DNA of 64,000 bases from Tridacna crocea (GCA_943736015.1 OX031062.1:58082962-58146961); one strand, 5' to 3'. Counted from the first letter of the stretch, positions 9,966 to 20,839 are shown. Numbers and translations are program-made. The notes: generated by a model from the sequence alone, not told the origin.

Positions 9966-11104
9966 TACTACGGTCACAAATCAGTAAATGCCGCCTGCCG
10001 GCGTGGTAACTGCCAGTTTTCACTCAAATTCGGCCGGTGGCAGCCCGGTGGCAGGCACAATCGGCAGGCGGCATTTTAGACGCCGCTAGGACGCCGCTGA
10101 AGTTTTAAGAAAAAGTTAAAATTCTGACTGCCACCGGCCGATTTTTTCTAATTGTGGCTGTCGTCAGGGCGCCGGCCGGGCGCATTTCGTGGTCGCGCGG
10201 TGGCAATCAAGCGCCAGACGGCCGGCAGCGCGATTTTTACTCGGTCGTCACGGGGTTCGAGGGCCTTTAATCTTCGGCCGGCGATCGGTAGGAACTAACT
10301 GCCACTCTCCAGCATCCGGCCTGCTACCGTTATGCTACCGACATGCCACCGTGCGATTTCAAAATACCTGCCGGCGGCAGGGCGGAGATTGAAAAGCAGA
10401 TGGAAGGCGGCTGTTGGTGTTGGTAGGTGGCAGGATAGCGATCTGCCGAGTGCAGACTCCCGGCCCCTGAATATAAATCCGAAGCTATTCACAATAAGAA
10501 ATTGTCGTCATGGCGATTCTAACCGCACCAGGGCGACTCAGAGACTTGCATATTGCTGGGTTAAGATCTAGTCTCTTGCGCTTCGGTACTGGCGCTTTGT
10601 CCTGCCCCTTGCCTTTAGGGAGCAACTTGTTGGAAGGAAAAAAATTCTTAAAAATTAGATTATTTATCTTGTGGTTGATAATAATGATGAACACTTTGTA
10701 GTGATACGAGAGCAATCTAGCTATATATACTCCCTGTAAACCAGCCTGCCGCCGTCAGATTATCGGGCGGGCGCCTGTCGGTGGCAGTTCGAACGCCCGA
10801 TCGCCGGCCAGTGTCAGTTGTAAATGGTCGGTGTCCGCCAGGTCGCAGGGCGGTGGCAGGTAAAATCTGACGGCTGCCGGACTGTCGCCTAACTGCCACC
10901 GGCCGACACCCTGATGACACCCCACACCCCTCGAACTTAAGAAACTGCCTGCCGCCGCCCGGAATCCGCCAGGCGGCCTTTTACTGGCAGTTATTTATGA
11001 CCACTCTCACCGATTTGTAAAAAATCGGCCGGCGGCATGTAATTTTAAGAATCCACCGATGTCTAAAAATCGGCAGGCGGCAGTTTCACATTGTGACCAT
11101 AGTG
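9966..11104. mobile_element. CACTA-like non-autonomous DNA transposon, GC-rich
   Basis: The outer ends are TACTACGGTCACAA on the left and, read inward, CACTATGGTCACAA on the right. Each is followed within about 10 nt by TGCCGCCTGCCG. The subterminal zones are packed with GCCGGCGGCAG-type motifs in both orientations, a habit of CACTA/EnSpm elements. The middle (about 10480-10720) is AT-rich with no transposase domain. The flanking triplets TAA and TTA are not an exact duplication. GC content is far above the neighbouring DNA. Confidence 0.55.
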
Positions 11105-11118
11105 TTACAATGAGGACT

Positions 11119-11319
11119 TTAACACCCCTGAAATAGATGGCCTTTGAAAAAATTGTGGGAAAAGGAGAAAATGCTGGTTACCAGCATTTTCTCCTTTTCT
11201 CACAATGTTTTCTAACCAATCAAAGAAAACTCATTTCATATGAACCACATTGAAACTGTCATCAGCAAATGTTTTTAATTCCGACAGATCTAAAATCTTG
11301 TCGGGTGGTAAAGGGCTAA
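11119..11319 (+). mobile_element. TTAA-A MITE with shortened left end
   Basis: TTAACACCCCTGAAATAGATGG replaces the usual longer left arm. The palindrome is intact at 11148-11211 and the right end is GGTGGTAAAGGGCTAA. Confidence 0.75.
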
Positions 11320-11461
11320 AAACTCTTTTCAAGACCCTCAGGATGGAGCCATGTGAAAAAATTGGAGAAAATATTTTCTGTTTTCTCTTGTATTTTCCTT
11401 AACTCTTTACCTTTTTCTACCTCAGGGACGTAAGAACCGGGGATTGTTTGGTAAAGGGTTT
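11320..11461 (-). mobile_element. TTAA-A fragments, scrambled
   Basis: A worn palindrome half (GGAGAAAATATTTTCTG) is followed by CTTAACTCTTTACC, then the other end ACGTAAGAACCGGGGATTG and GGTAAAGGGTTT. It is probably two nested relics. Confidence 0.5.
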
Positions 11462-11958
11462 ACTCTTTTGAAGAGTAAATCTATAATTACAACTACATCT
11501 AATTTGTCATCCATTAGACTAGTTTCACTAAATGGTTCTTTTTCTTGAAGAATCTTCACCTTTTTACCTTAACCAACCTTTCCACTTGAACTTTTCATCC
11601 TAATGACTCCATATACAGGCACTTAAATCTGTCTTCAATTTACATAAAACCTTGTTAAAATAAAGAAATTACTTTTTGATTAACATTTTAATAGGAAAAA
11701 AAAAATTCAGGTTAGACCAAGGCCAAGATCACACTTGCAAAGCAATTGATAAAATTTTCATAGATGCAGCTACAGCCTCAACATCAATTGATGGAGTTAA
11801 ATGTACTTTGGCACACATTTTCTGCTGCATCAATGGATTAAAGCCATCTGAATCATTGGCATAGGTACCAGTCAATAGGCAATAGATACAGCTACATACT
11901 TAATATCTAATGATGGGAGTCAATTTGCAAGGTTAGTTCCAGGTGAAACTATAGTTGT
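11462..11958. other. Unassigned spacer
   Basis: I see no repeat family or exon. A repeated phrase (CATCAATTGATGGAGTTAA / TATCTAATGATGGGAGTCAA near 11780 and 11905) suggests a short decayed duplication. Confidence 0.35.
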
Positions 11959-12186
11959 TTAACTCTTTACTCCATAGATACTCATTTCTACACATTGCTT
12001 GTAGGAGCCTTTAGAAAACATTGTGACAAAAGGTGAAATTGCTCGTGACGAGCAATTTCACCTTTTGTCACAATGGTTTCTATGCTATCAAAAGGTGTCA
12101 TATACATATAAGAAACAGCTTCATCCTTGCTTTTATTTAGGGTCAATTAGAGATACCATAGAAATGCCATATGGGGTAAAGGGGAA
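11959..12186 (-). mobile_element. TTAA-B MITE
   Basis: It runs from TTAACTCTTTACTCCATAG to ATGGGGTAAAGGGG. The palindrome arms GGTGAAATTGCTCGTGACG and complement are intact at about 12013-12077. The right TTAA is lost. Confidence 0.8.
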
Positions 12187-12286
12187 AAGCGGAGCTAGGT
12201 GAAGCCAAGACATTTACAGATAGATTTCAAATAATTGGGCATAATTTTCCTACATGACTACAGGTGCTATTTGCAACATTTTTATA

Positions 12287-12514
12287 TTAACCCTTTACCA
12301 AACAATCCCTGGTTTTTACGACTCTTGAGATATAAGCCTTTTGAAAACATTATGGGAAAATGAGAAAATGCTGGTAACCAGGATTTTATCCTTTTCCCAC
12401 AATGTTTTCTACCCTGCTGGAAACAAATTTCAATTTTAGAGTTACATTTATTATATCTTTTGCAAGTGCATTCAATTTGGACCAGTCTAAAACTTTATCG
12501 TTTGGTAAAGAAGA
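12287..12514 (+). mobile_element. TTAA-A MITE
   Basis: TTAACCCTTTACCAAACAAT opens a full-length copy. The palindrome has two mismatches and the right end GTTTGGTAAAG has lost its TTAA. Confidence 0.85.
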
Positions 12515-13021
12515 AAAAAGGTTCATGGTCAAACATGGTCAAGGTCTCCCTTGAAGTACATATGATAAACTTTTTAACAATCTTTTTTTAATTTTAGTTC
12601 CTGCCAGATCAATTCCATACTTGAAAAGATCTTCTGTTCTGCTCAGGCCCGTAGGAACAGGGGGTGCTAGGGGGAGCTCAGCCCCCCCCCAAAAAAAATT
12701 TTTGAAAATCATAATAACTAAAATAACAGTATTTCGAAGTTAGCCCCCCCCCCTCCCAGTCAATCTTCCTACGTGGCTGCTGCTGCTGCTGAATAAGTTT
12801 CTTCCATGGATTATAAAGTTTTAACTTGGAACTTCATGCACATTATTTAATCTAAAAGTATCTGAGGGTAACACTAACAGAGATGCATCTACACACATTT
12901 TTAGCCAGTTTTTAATCCATTTCTTAATCCATTTCATCCTTATTTTAACCTTTTACAAAACAATCCCAGTTTTTACGACTCTGAGATAGAAGCCCTTCGA
13001 AAACATTGTGGGAAAAGGAGA

Positions 13022-14591
13022 CAAGAGGGCCAAGATGGCCCGGGATCGCTCACCTGAATTTTTGAGATGACCATGCCCTATTTTTTTTTTTTTTTTTTTT
13101 TTTTTTTGAGGTATTGAAACAGAAACATTGGAACCAAATTTATAATTTTGCTAAGCAATTTTCAAAAGGTCACCTGTAAAATTCATTTCGAAATGTGACC
13201 GTCAGTTTCAAAAAGAAGAATTTTTAAGAATTCTTCATTTCTGTATAAGAGCAAGTATCCCCCATCCACGAGAGCCATGTTTCTTGATGGATCAAAATTT
13301 ACGAACAAGTTTTGAAAAGGGTCACCCAAGGAACATTTCGGAAATTTTCTTTTAAAATCTGACCAGGGGTTTCAGAGAAAGAGAATTTTCAAGAATTTCA
13401 TCATGTCCATATAGTGCAAGTAGTCCCCATTCACAAGAGCAAGGATCACCCAAGGAACATCTCTGTCAAATTATTTTAAAATCTGACTAGGGGTTTCAGA
13501 GAAGAAGAATTTTCAAGAATTTCTTCATTTCCATATAGTGCAAGTAGCCCCCATTCACCAGAGCCATGTTTCTTGACGGATCAAAATTTTGTGAACAATT
13601 TTTGAAAAGGGTCAACCAAGGAATATCTCTGTGAAATCATTTCAAAATCTGTCCTGCCGTTTCAGAGAAGAAGAATTTTTAAAAATTTCTCCATTTCCCT
13701 ATAGTGCAAGAAGCCCCCATTCACCAGAGCCATGTTTCTTGACCAATCAAAATTTCGCAAACAATTTTTGAAAAGGGTCACCCAAGGAACATCCCTGAGA
13801 AATTATTTCAAAATATGACCAGCGGTTTCAGAGAAGAAAATGTTTTAAGAATTTCCTCATTTCCCTATAGTGCAAGTAGCCCCCATTCACCACAGCCATG
13901 TTTCTTGAGCGATCAAAATTTCGCGAACAAGTTTTGAAAAGGGTCACCCAAGGAACAACTTTGTGAAATTATTTCAAAATCTGACCAGCGGTTTCTGAGA
14001 AGAAGATTTTTTAAGAATTCCTTCATTTCTGTATAGTGCAAGTAGCCCCCATTCACCAGAGCCACATTTTTTGACAGATCAAAATTTCACAAACAATTTT
14101 TGAAAGGGTCACCCAAGGAACATAATATGAAATTATTTCAAAATCCGACCAGCGGTTTCAGAGGAGAAGATTTTTAAAGAATTCCTTCATTTCTATATAG
14201 TGCAAGTAGCCCCCATTCACCAGAGCCACAATTTTTGACGGATCAAAATTTCACGAACAAATTTTTAATAGGGTCACCAAAGGAACATACATGTGAAATA
14301 ATTTCAAAATCGGACCAGCGGTTTCTGAGGAGAAGATTTTTAAAGAATTTGCTAAAAAAGTCCATTTGGTTGTCATGGCAACCAGAGTTTTTGACGGAAT
14401 CAAATTCTGTGAACAATTTTTAAAGAGGACCTCCCAAGGAACATTCCTGCCAAGTTTGGTCCAAATTGGCCCAGCGGTTTAGGAGGAGTTGATGTTTAAA
14501 GAATTGTTGACGACGGACAAGGCATGACGCACGACGGACACCCAGTGACCCTAAAAGCTCCCCTTGAGCACGTTGTGCTCAGGTGAGCTAA
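13022..14591 (+). mobile_element. Non-autonomous Helitron-type element with internal tandem repeats
   Basis: It begins CAAGAGGGCCAAGATGGCC and ends with hairpin GAGCAC-GTT-GTGCTC (14566-14580), 11 nt before a terminal CTAA. A short hairpin 10-12 nt before CTRR, together with the absence of target duplication, is the Helitron signature. No Rep or helicase sequence is present. The interior holds a poly-T run and about seven to eight 166-bp repeats. A second element with the same start is at 35480-36540. Confidence 0.7.
13240..14400. repeat. 166-bp tandem repeats inside the Helitron
   Basis: The marker GATCAAAATTT recurs at about 13291, 13580, 13746, 13912, 14078 and 14242, a spacing of 164-166 bp. 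The first gap is two units with a deletion. Each unit reads ...CAGCGGTTTCAGAGAAG...AGTGCAAGTAGCCCCC.... Bivalve Helitron relatives are known to carry satellite-like internal repeats of this size. Confidence 0.75.
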
Positions 14592-14741
14592 AAATGCCGG
14601 TAACCAGCATTTTCTCCTTTTCCCACAATGTTTTCTACCCTGATAGAAAGAAATTTCAATTTTTGAGTCATGTTCATTTTATCGTCTGCAAGTGCCTTCA
14701 ATTTGGACCAGTCTAAAATTTGTTGTTTGGTAAAGGATTAA

Positions 14742-14939
14742 GAAACTATAATAATTCTTGGTTTTTCTTGCCAAAATGTTGCCCCTGACGGCTACATAAT
14801 TGATGATTTCAATAGATTTTCAGCCTTTTCAGCCAGTCTCCAGCCAGTTTCTTATCTAATTCATCTTTATTTTAAGAAACTAAAAGCATTCTTGTACTTT
14901 CTTGGAAAATACTGCCTTTGATGGCTACATGTTTGTGTA
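14742..14939. other. Unassigned spacer
   Basis: It holds a short phrase repeat (CAGCCAGTTTCTTATCTAATTC) that echoes 12902-12940 left of the split MITE. Nothing else is seen. Confidence 0.35.
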
Positions 14940-15165
14940 CAATGTCATCCAGAATCAACCTGTGGATTCTGTGCAAGCTAATCCAAAATGACACTTTCCA
15001 TTTCTATGTAATTTTCTGTTTTGCACAAGAGTACTTTTACACAAAACCTAGTGTAGTTGTACAGTGCTTTCTCATATTAGCTTGCGCAGACTGCATAGGC
15101 TTATCCAAAATTATACTTTACGTAGATGTCTAATGCACCTTTTCACATGCTGCAAGCTACATGTA
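14940..15165. repeat. E-element, aged copy
   Basis: It is collinear with 4665-4935: AATGACACTTTCC, TTGCACAAGAG, TTAGCTTGCGCAGACTGC and CCTTTTCACATGCTGCAAGC occur in the same order with many substitutions. Confidence 0.55.
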
Positions 15166-15431
15166 CATGTGTCAAAGTTTTTGGAAATCCTACGTCAGGA
15201 AGAACATATTTTGATGGCTGTCTGTCCCATTTTATGGTTTCCACTTATGACAGTAAACAACTTGTCCGAGTTTGAATTACATATCTTTGGTATTTACAGA
15301 AATATTCAAAGATGTCAAATTGTTTTGCATGATGATGCAGGCAACATAGCAGACCATAACAATGACAAACCCCTGGGCTTACAACAAGTAACCTTGAAGT
15401 TTATTTGAAAACAGCTGAACTAAAAATTCGT

Positions 15432-15510
15432 AATAACCTACATTTCCTCCTTTTTCTACAGTGTCTTCATAAGCCTTCTTCCCGCAAAAAGGTCAATGAA
15501 TCTTAGGACT
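15432..15510 (-). mobile_element. TTAA-A fragment
   Basis: Only the right half of a minus copy remains: TTTCCTCCTTTTTCTACAGTG, then CATAAGCCTTCTT. Confidence 0.4.
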
Positions 15511-15862
15511 TTACCTTATAGGGTTACTATCAAGTATTCATAGGAAATTGTATTTCCTTATCATAAGACAACATATTGCATAATTTCATATCGGAAAGAA
15601 TGTGATTTATTGCAATATCTAAATTGTGATTTGTCCTCTGAAATTACTTTTGAGTTGATTGTCAAAGATAAGTAAGCTTTATGGGCTTGCATCTTTGTAT
15701 CACATCTCCGGTCGTAAAATTTTTTTTGAAATAGACGGTGATCCAAAATTTGTTCTCAAAACTAAATTTTTGATTGATATTTGATATTTGGAAATATTGA
15801 TATCACTAATAACATGCCTGGTCACCTTTAGCATTTCAGAGCGGAAAAAAGACTATCTACCC
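15511..15862. other. Unassigned spacer
   Basis: AT-rich; no repeat family or exon seen. Confidence 0.35.
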
Positions 15863-16130
15863 TTAACCCTGTACTAAGCAACCCATGGTTTTCACGACCC
15901 TGAGGAAGAAGCCTTTTGAAAACATTGTGAGAAGAGAAGAAAATGCTGGTAGCCAGCATTTTCTCCTTTTTCCACAGTGTTTTCTACCCCCCTCCCCAAA
16001 AATAAATAAATAAAGAATTAAATAAATAAATAAACTTCGATTTTTGAGTAACATTAAATTTGTTATCTGAAAAATCTTTCAATTTGGACAAGTCTAAAAT
16101 TTAATTCAGATTTCCCTCTTATAGAGTTAA
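15863..16130 (+). mobile_element. TTAA-A MITE with TAAA microsatellite
   Basis: Full length from TTAACCCTGTACTAAGCAAC to ATAGAGTTAA. A TAAA run (about 16002-16033) expands the segment right of the palindrome, making this copy about 40 bp longer than usual. Confidence 0.8.
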
Positions 16131-16193
16131 ACAATGATGGCTATTTACTCTTTGAGGGAAAGACTTATACTCTCCGACTGCTACGTAAGCTGC

Positions 16194-16762
16194 GTTGACA
16201 CCTTATCTAGTTTACCTTAGTGGGGAATTATCATAGATGGCCATAGTTGTGGTGACACCTTACCTAGTTGACCTTAGTGGGGAATGATCGCAGATGGCCA
16301 TAGTTGTGGTGACACCTTATAGAGTTGACCTTAGTGGGGAATGATCGCAGATGGCCATAGTTGTGGTGACACCTTATAGAGTTTTTTCTTAGTGGGGAAT
16401 GATCATAGATGGCCATAGTTGTGGTGACACCTTACCTAGTTGACCTTAGTGGGGAATGATCGTAGATGGCCATAGTTGTGGTGACACCTTAAAGAGTTTA
16501 CCTTAGTGGGGAATGATCGTAGATGGCCATAGTTGTGGTGACACCTTACCTAGTTGACCTTAGGGGGGAATGATCGTAGATGGCCATAGTTGTGGTGACA
16601 CCTTACCAAGTTGACCTTAGTGGGGAATTATCGTAGATGGCCATAGTTGTGGTGACACCTTACCTAGTTGACCTTAGTGGGGAATTATCGCAGATGACCA
16701 TAGTTGTGGTGACACCTTACAGTGTTTACCTTTGTGGGGAATTATCATAGATGGCCATAGTT
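16194..16762. repeat. 57-bp tandem repeat, about 10 units
   Basis: The unit contains GTGGTGACACCTTACC, TAGTTGACCTTAGTGGGG and ATGGCCATAGTT. Units vary mainly at CCTA/TAGA before GTT and at the G/A of CGCAGAT. 57 is divisible by three, but the units show no sign of coding selection. Confidence 0.9.
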
Positions 16763-16765
16763 AAA

Positions 16766-17414
16766 TGTATTAAACATAGTTGTCAGTAGTTTCACTTAGA
16801 TAACCTTATTTCAACTTACTAATGAATGTTTGAAGTTATGAATTGTAAGTAGTAAGTGCATATTTTTCAAACATGTTCAAAAATTTATTACAGTTAACTA
16901 CAATGTTGTGACACTGCTGTAAGAAAAGTTTGAACATAGTTGACTGCAGTTAAATTTAAATGACCCTACTTAATCATGGTGTGTTTCATGCATTCAACTA
17001 CATGTACATGTAAGGCCAACTACATAAGATTTGACAGCTGAAAAAACTGCAGCTTACCGGTACTGAGCACGACCAACAACAATGCTTTACTTAGCTTTAC
17101 TGTAGTTGTGTACACTAAGGATGTAATGAATATATGTAGATTAACATATTTCAGGGCAGTTAGATGTATGTACTAAAACCCTAGTTAATCTTAGCCAACT
17201 TTGCACGTATTTAAATATGGTTAACCATACTTCCATGTAGTTCAATCTACTTTGAATTTCTAGACCTCCTATAATTGCCAAGTTTAACCTACTTTGAACC
17301 TTCTGTAATCTAGCTGACTGCACTTACACTATGGCAGAATATGTTTGAAATGATCTATGGACAACAGTGTGAATGACCAAATATGTGACCATGGCTATAT
17401 ATAGAAGGGATAAT
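16766..17414. other. Unassigned spacer rich in AGTTAACTAC-like words
   Basis: Short phrases such as AGTTAACTACA, CAACTACA and TAGTTGAC recur irregularly. They may be remnants of a much older array related to the 57-bp unit. Confidence 0.35.
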
Positions 17415-17637
17415 TTAACACGTTACCAAATGGCAAAATTTTAGGTTTGTCCAAAGCATTTGCAGACGACATAATAAAAGTGACTGAAATTTTGAAATTT
17501 GTTCGGTGAAAGGTAGAAAACATTGTGGGAAAAGGAGAAAATGCTGGTTACCAGCATTTTCTCCTTTTCTCACAATGTTTTCTAAAGGCTTCTTTCTCAA
17601 GGTCGTCAAAAGTAGGGATTGTGTGGTAATGGGTTAA
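17415..17637 (-). mobile_element. TTAA-A MITE
   Basis: TTAACACGTTACCAAATGGC to GTGGTAATGGGTTAA; palindrome intact; both TTAA sites present. Confidence 0.9.
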
Positions 17638-17950
17638 TTTAGGAAGTCAAGGAATTCAACAGTGCATATTTCACAGCAGAATGTGCAGTCTGATCACATT
17701 TCTATAGACCTACCATATCCTAATGAAAATAGTTCTTTCTAGTTTTGCCACAAAAAAGCCTGTATTCAGTTCAAATGACAGGCTTATTTTGAGAAGTCAT
17801 TCATAATTCATCCATAACAAATCTTCAACAATACAGTTTACAATCTCTTCCAGACAGTATAAATAAATAATTTCCTTTATCCATTATTGGATCTAAGTTC
17901 AAACATCTCTCAAAATAGTTCATGTAATACAAAGAGGAAATATTAAACTT
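17638..17950. other. Unassigned spacer with a TTAA-C half-core
   Basis: AGAATGTGCAGTCTGATCA near 17677 is the only recognised piece. Confidence 0.35.
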
Positions 17951-18248
17951 TTAAAGCAAAATCTCAACTTTTAACTACTCTGAAGGACCTGAACTCTTGA
18001 AAACATTGTGGTAAAAGCAGAAAATGCTGTTAAAGCAAAATCTGAACTTTTAACTACTCTGATAGACCTGAACTCTTGAAAACATTGTGGGAAAAGCAGA
18101 AAATGCTGCTCATCAACATTATCTTCGTTTCCAACAATGTTTCCTTTCCTATCAAGGAAACATTTCATTCTAGCCACCTTTCCTTTGTTATCTCTATCAA
18201 GATTCAATATGGACTAGTGTAAAACCTTGTTGGATGGTAACGGGTTAA
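17951..18248 (+). mobile_element. TTAA-A MITE with 79-bp internal duplication
   Basis: The left arm through the first palindrome half is present twice (17951-18029 and 18030 onward), each ending AGCAGAAAATGCTG. The rest runs to GGATGGTAACGGGTTAA. The duplication boundary is at the palindrome apex. Confidence 0.75.
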
Positions 18249-18457
18249 CTCTTCAAACAATTCTGAATTTCATTGATCATGACAAAGAAAACCTTTGAAA
18301 ACAATTTTTGAATGGATGCCAGCATTTTCTCCTATTCCAACAATGTTTTCTACCCTTTCTAAAACAAATTTCTCTTTTTGAGTCACCTTCCATTTGTCAT
18401 CAGCAAATGCTTTCAATTTCGAAAAGCCCAAATTATTGTTGTTTGGTACAGTGTTAA
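18245..18457 (+). mobile_element. TTAA-A MITE abutting the previous copy
   Basis: It shares TTAA 18245-18248 with its neighbour. The left palindrome arm is mostly lost (ACAATTTTTGAATGGATGCCAGC). The right arm and end TTTGGTACAGTGTTAA are kept. Confidence 0.8.
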
Positions 18458-18577
18458 TTAGAAAACCAATGTCTTTTTGGTATAAAATAGAATACACTGT
18501 GGGAGTAGGAGCAATTGACTGTTACAAGTAACTACTCCCAAAATACCAACATTTTTTGCCTAAAATAATTAGCTACA

Positions 18578-18870
18578 CAAGAGGGTCATGATGGCCCTGG
18601 ACTGCTCACTTCAGTACTGGCAGCTTTGTAGCCTCTTCACACAAGATGTTTTATAATTTGACCTACTGACCTACTCGCCCTCAATTTTTTTTCCCCAAGG
18701 GTGACCCAGCCTCAGAGATCAATATAAAGACAAAGATTATAATCAAATTTTGATAGCATTGTCTTGAAAATGGAAAATCTTAGAGTGCACAACAATGTTT
18801 TTCATTGATCTGACCTAACGACCTACCTTTTAACAAGGGTGACTAATATCCAAACTCCCTTGAGATATAA
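18578..18870 (+). mobile_element. Helitron-type element, 5-prime fragment
   Basis: CAAGAGGGTCATGATGGCCC matches the start of the elements at 13022 and 35480. No hairpin plus CTAA end follows. Confidence 0.45.
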
Positions 18871-19012
18871 ACGGTGGAATCTTAGGATCTTTTATGAATA
18901 AAGTCCACAGGTAAAACTAGTCCACCTCACTAGCATTTCAAATAGTTTTGAATATAACTTTTCGTCTAATGAAAGAGTTTACCCAAATTCAGCTACTAAT
19001 CTCGAACAATAA

Positions 19013-19233
19013 TTAATCCTTTACCAAACAACAAAATTGAAAGCATTAGCAGACAACAAATTTAAAGTGACTCAAATTTTGAAGATTGTTCTGACAAGGG
19101 TAGAAAACATTGTGAGAAAGGTAGAAAATGCTGGTGACCAGCATTTTCTCCTTTCTCACAATGTTTTCAGTTGGTTTCTTTTTCAGGGTCATCAAAAGTT
19201 GTCAAAAGTCGGGATTGTGTGGTAAAGGGGTAA
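19013..19233 (-). mobile_element. TTAA-A MITE
   Basis: TTAATCCTTTACCAAACAAC to GTGTGGTAAAGGGGTAA; palindrome present with small changes. Confidence 0.85.
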
Positions 19234-19297
19234 GCAAGTTTCTTACAATGCTAAATAACAGGTCTGCATACAGGATAAAGGGATATGAATACTTTTG

Positions 19298-19529
19298 TTA
19301 ACCCATTACATACCTCACAATCCCTACTTTTGAAAACCCTCAGAAAGAAGCCTTTAGAAAACGTTGTGGGAAAAGAGAAAATGCTGGTAACCAACATTTT
19401 CTCCTTTACCCACAATGTTTTCTACTCTTCACAAAACAAATTTCAAATTTTCAGTCATTTTTATTTTGTTGTCTGCAAATGCTTCCAATTTGGACAAGCT
19501 TAAAATACTGTTGTTTGGTAATGAGTTAA
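19298..19529 (+). mobile_element. TTAA-A MITE, CCCATTACC subtype
   Basis: TTAACCCATTACATACCTC to GTTTGGTAATGAGTTAA. The interior uses TTTTCAGTCACTTTTATTTTG, a subtype-diagnostic block. Confidence 0.9.
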
Positions 19530-19639
19530 AGGCACATAGCATTACATGAATTACATGTATATATTTTACAGCCATTAATAACAGCAAAGACACGATACTT
19601 CAGTTTCTGATCAGCATCAGCTGGAACATCATAAAAACA

Positions 19640-19800
19640 TGCAGTGTAGATCCAAGATCAGACTGCATGTTCTGTGCTGTATAATTATGATCAACAGGGA
19701 TGGGAACACTATTTTGAGGACTTGCTGACAGTGTAGGTCAAGATCAGATTGCATAGAATGAGTGGTCTGATTTTGATTCTACTGTCTATAAGGTCAGCAT
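19640..19800. mobile_element. TTAA-C cores, two decayed copies
   Basis: CAGTGTAGATCCAAGATCAGA at about 19641 and CAGTGTAGGTCAAGATCAGA at about 19730 each have a partial complement after them. The ends are lost. Confidence 0.5.
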
Positions 19801-20020
19801 TTGTACCATTCCTTGACTGTAAATGACAGTTGTGAAAACTTGCCACCATTTTTCTACTGGCAGAAAATATCCGAATCATTTATTTAATGATCTGTGGCTT
19901 AATTGTGCGACTGGGAAATACCAATTCAATTTGCAGTCTGGTTCTTGCTCCACTGAACAACAGAGAAATCTAAATTCCTGTGTAACTGATTATGTCTACT
20001 CCCTTGATTATCTAACTCAT

Positions 20021-20209
20021 TTAACTAAATTACAAAATTCTAGACTTCACCAACTGAGAGTATTTGCAGATGATACAAAAAAATGTGACTTAAAACATGA
20101 AATTTGCCTATGGAAGGGTTGAAAACATTGTGCAAAGATAAGAGAAAATGCTTGTTACAAGCATAATAACACCTTTTGCTACAATACCTTTATAATCTTT
20201 CATCTTTAA
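20021..20209 (-). mobile_element. TTAA-A MITE, decayed
   Basis: TTAACTAAATTACAAAATTC, then GTATTTGCAGATGATAC and a worn palindrome (GAGAAAATGCTTGTTACAAGC). The right arm is largely gone. Confidence 0.6.
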
Positions 20210-20434
20210 GCCTTTACCACACAATCCCTGGGTTTTACTACCCTGATAAAGAAGCCTTTTGCAAACATTGTGGGAAAAGGAGAAAATGCTGGTAACCAGC
20301 ATTTTCTCCTTTTCCAACAATGTTTTCCATCATGCTGAAAACAAATTTCAATTTTTGAGTTACATTTATTTTGTAGTTTGCAAGTGCTTTCAACATGGAC
20401 CAGTCTGAAATTTTGTCTTTTGGTAAAGGGTTTA
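20206..20434 (+). mobile_element. TTAA-A MITE
   Basis: TTAAGCCTTTACCACACAAT to TTTTGGTAAAGGGTTTA; palindrome intact. It is flanked by near-identical 22-nt direct repeats (TTTATAATCTT.C.TCTTTAAGC at 20190 and 20437), longer than a TTAA duplication. Confidence 0.85.
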
Positions 20435-20839
20435 GGTTTTTATAATCTTCCTTCTTTAAGCTCTTTAAAACTTTAAAACTTAAGATTATTCTGTAAAGGG
20501 TTATCATAGTAACCCATTACTGCCTGAAAAAAATTCAAATTGGACTAATGTGCTATGATCTTCCTTAACCCTAAACATTCTGTGCAGTCTGATCTTGATC
20601 TACACTGTATGCAAAACGTTAGTAAGTCAGGAAGGTTAAGGTTTGGAAGAGCTCCATACCCTAGTGAGGGTATCCTAGTGACCTATGGAGTTCTTTCTAC
20701 AGGCACTTAAAACATAACAAAGCCACATTTTCACCTTCTATCATTTAGTAATTAGCTGCTAATGAAATATACAGTATTGGCTTACTTTCTACAGAGAAGT
20801 TACATCTGATGAGTATTGACCCAAGTCAGGTTTGTCTTC
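20435..20839. other. Unassigned spacer with a TTAA-C relic and a short palindrome
   Basis: A TTAA-C relic lies at 20575-20650 (CTGTGCAGTCTGATCTTGATC). An imperfect palindrome (CTCCATACCCTAGTGAGGG / CCTAGTGACCTATGGAG) lies at about 20650-20695. Confidence 0.45.

Larger units (their letters stand above)
12945..14741 (+). mobile_element. TTAA-A MITE split by a Helitron-type insertion
   Basis: The left part is 12945-13021 (TTAACCTTTTACAAAACAAT...GGAAAAGGAGA) and the right part is 14592-14741 (AAATGCCGGTAACCAGC...TTTGGTAAAGGATTAA). Joining them restores the family palindrome exactly, with no extra bases. The Helitron is therefore younger than this copy. Confidence 0.85.

Noticed and set aside
10485-10715. 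Minus frame KGKGQDKAPVPKRKRLDLNP in the CACTA-like element
   Set aside because: It is a short, lysine-rich frame inside the AT-rich middle, with no transposase motif.
13020-14600. Reading the poly-T and repeated block as a LINE or SINE tail
   Set aside because: The exact empty-site junction, terminal hairpin and CTAA end fit a Helitron-type element; no target duplication or reverse transcriptase trace is present.
16194-16762. CRISPR-like regularly spaced repeat
   Set aside because: The 57-bp units are continuous tandem copies without unique spacers, and the window is animal DNA.
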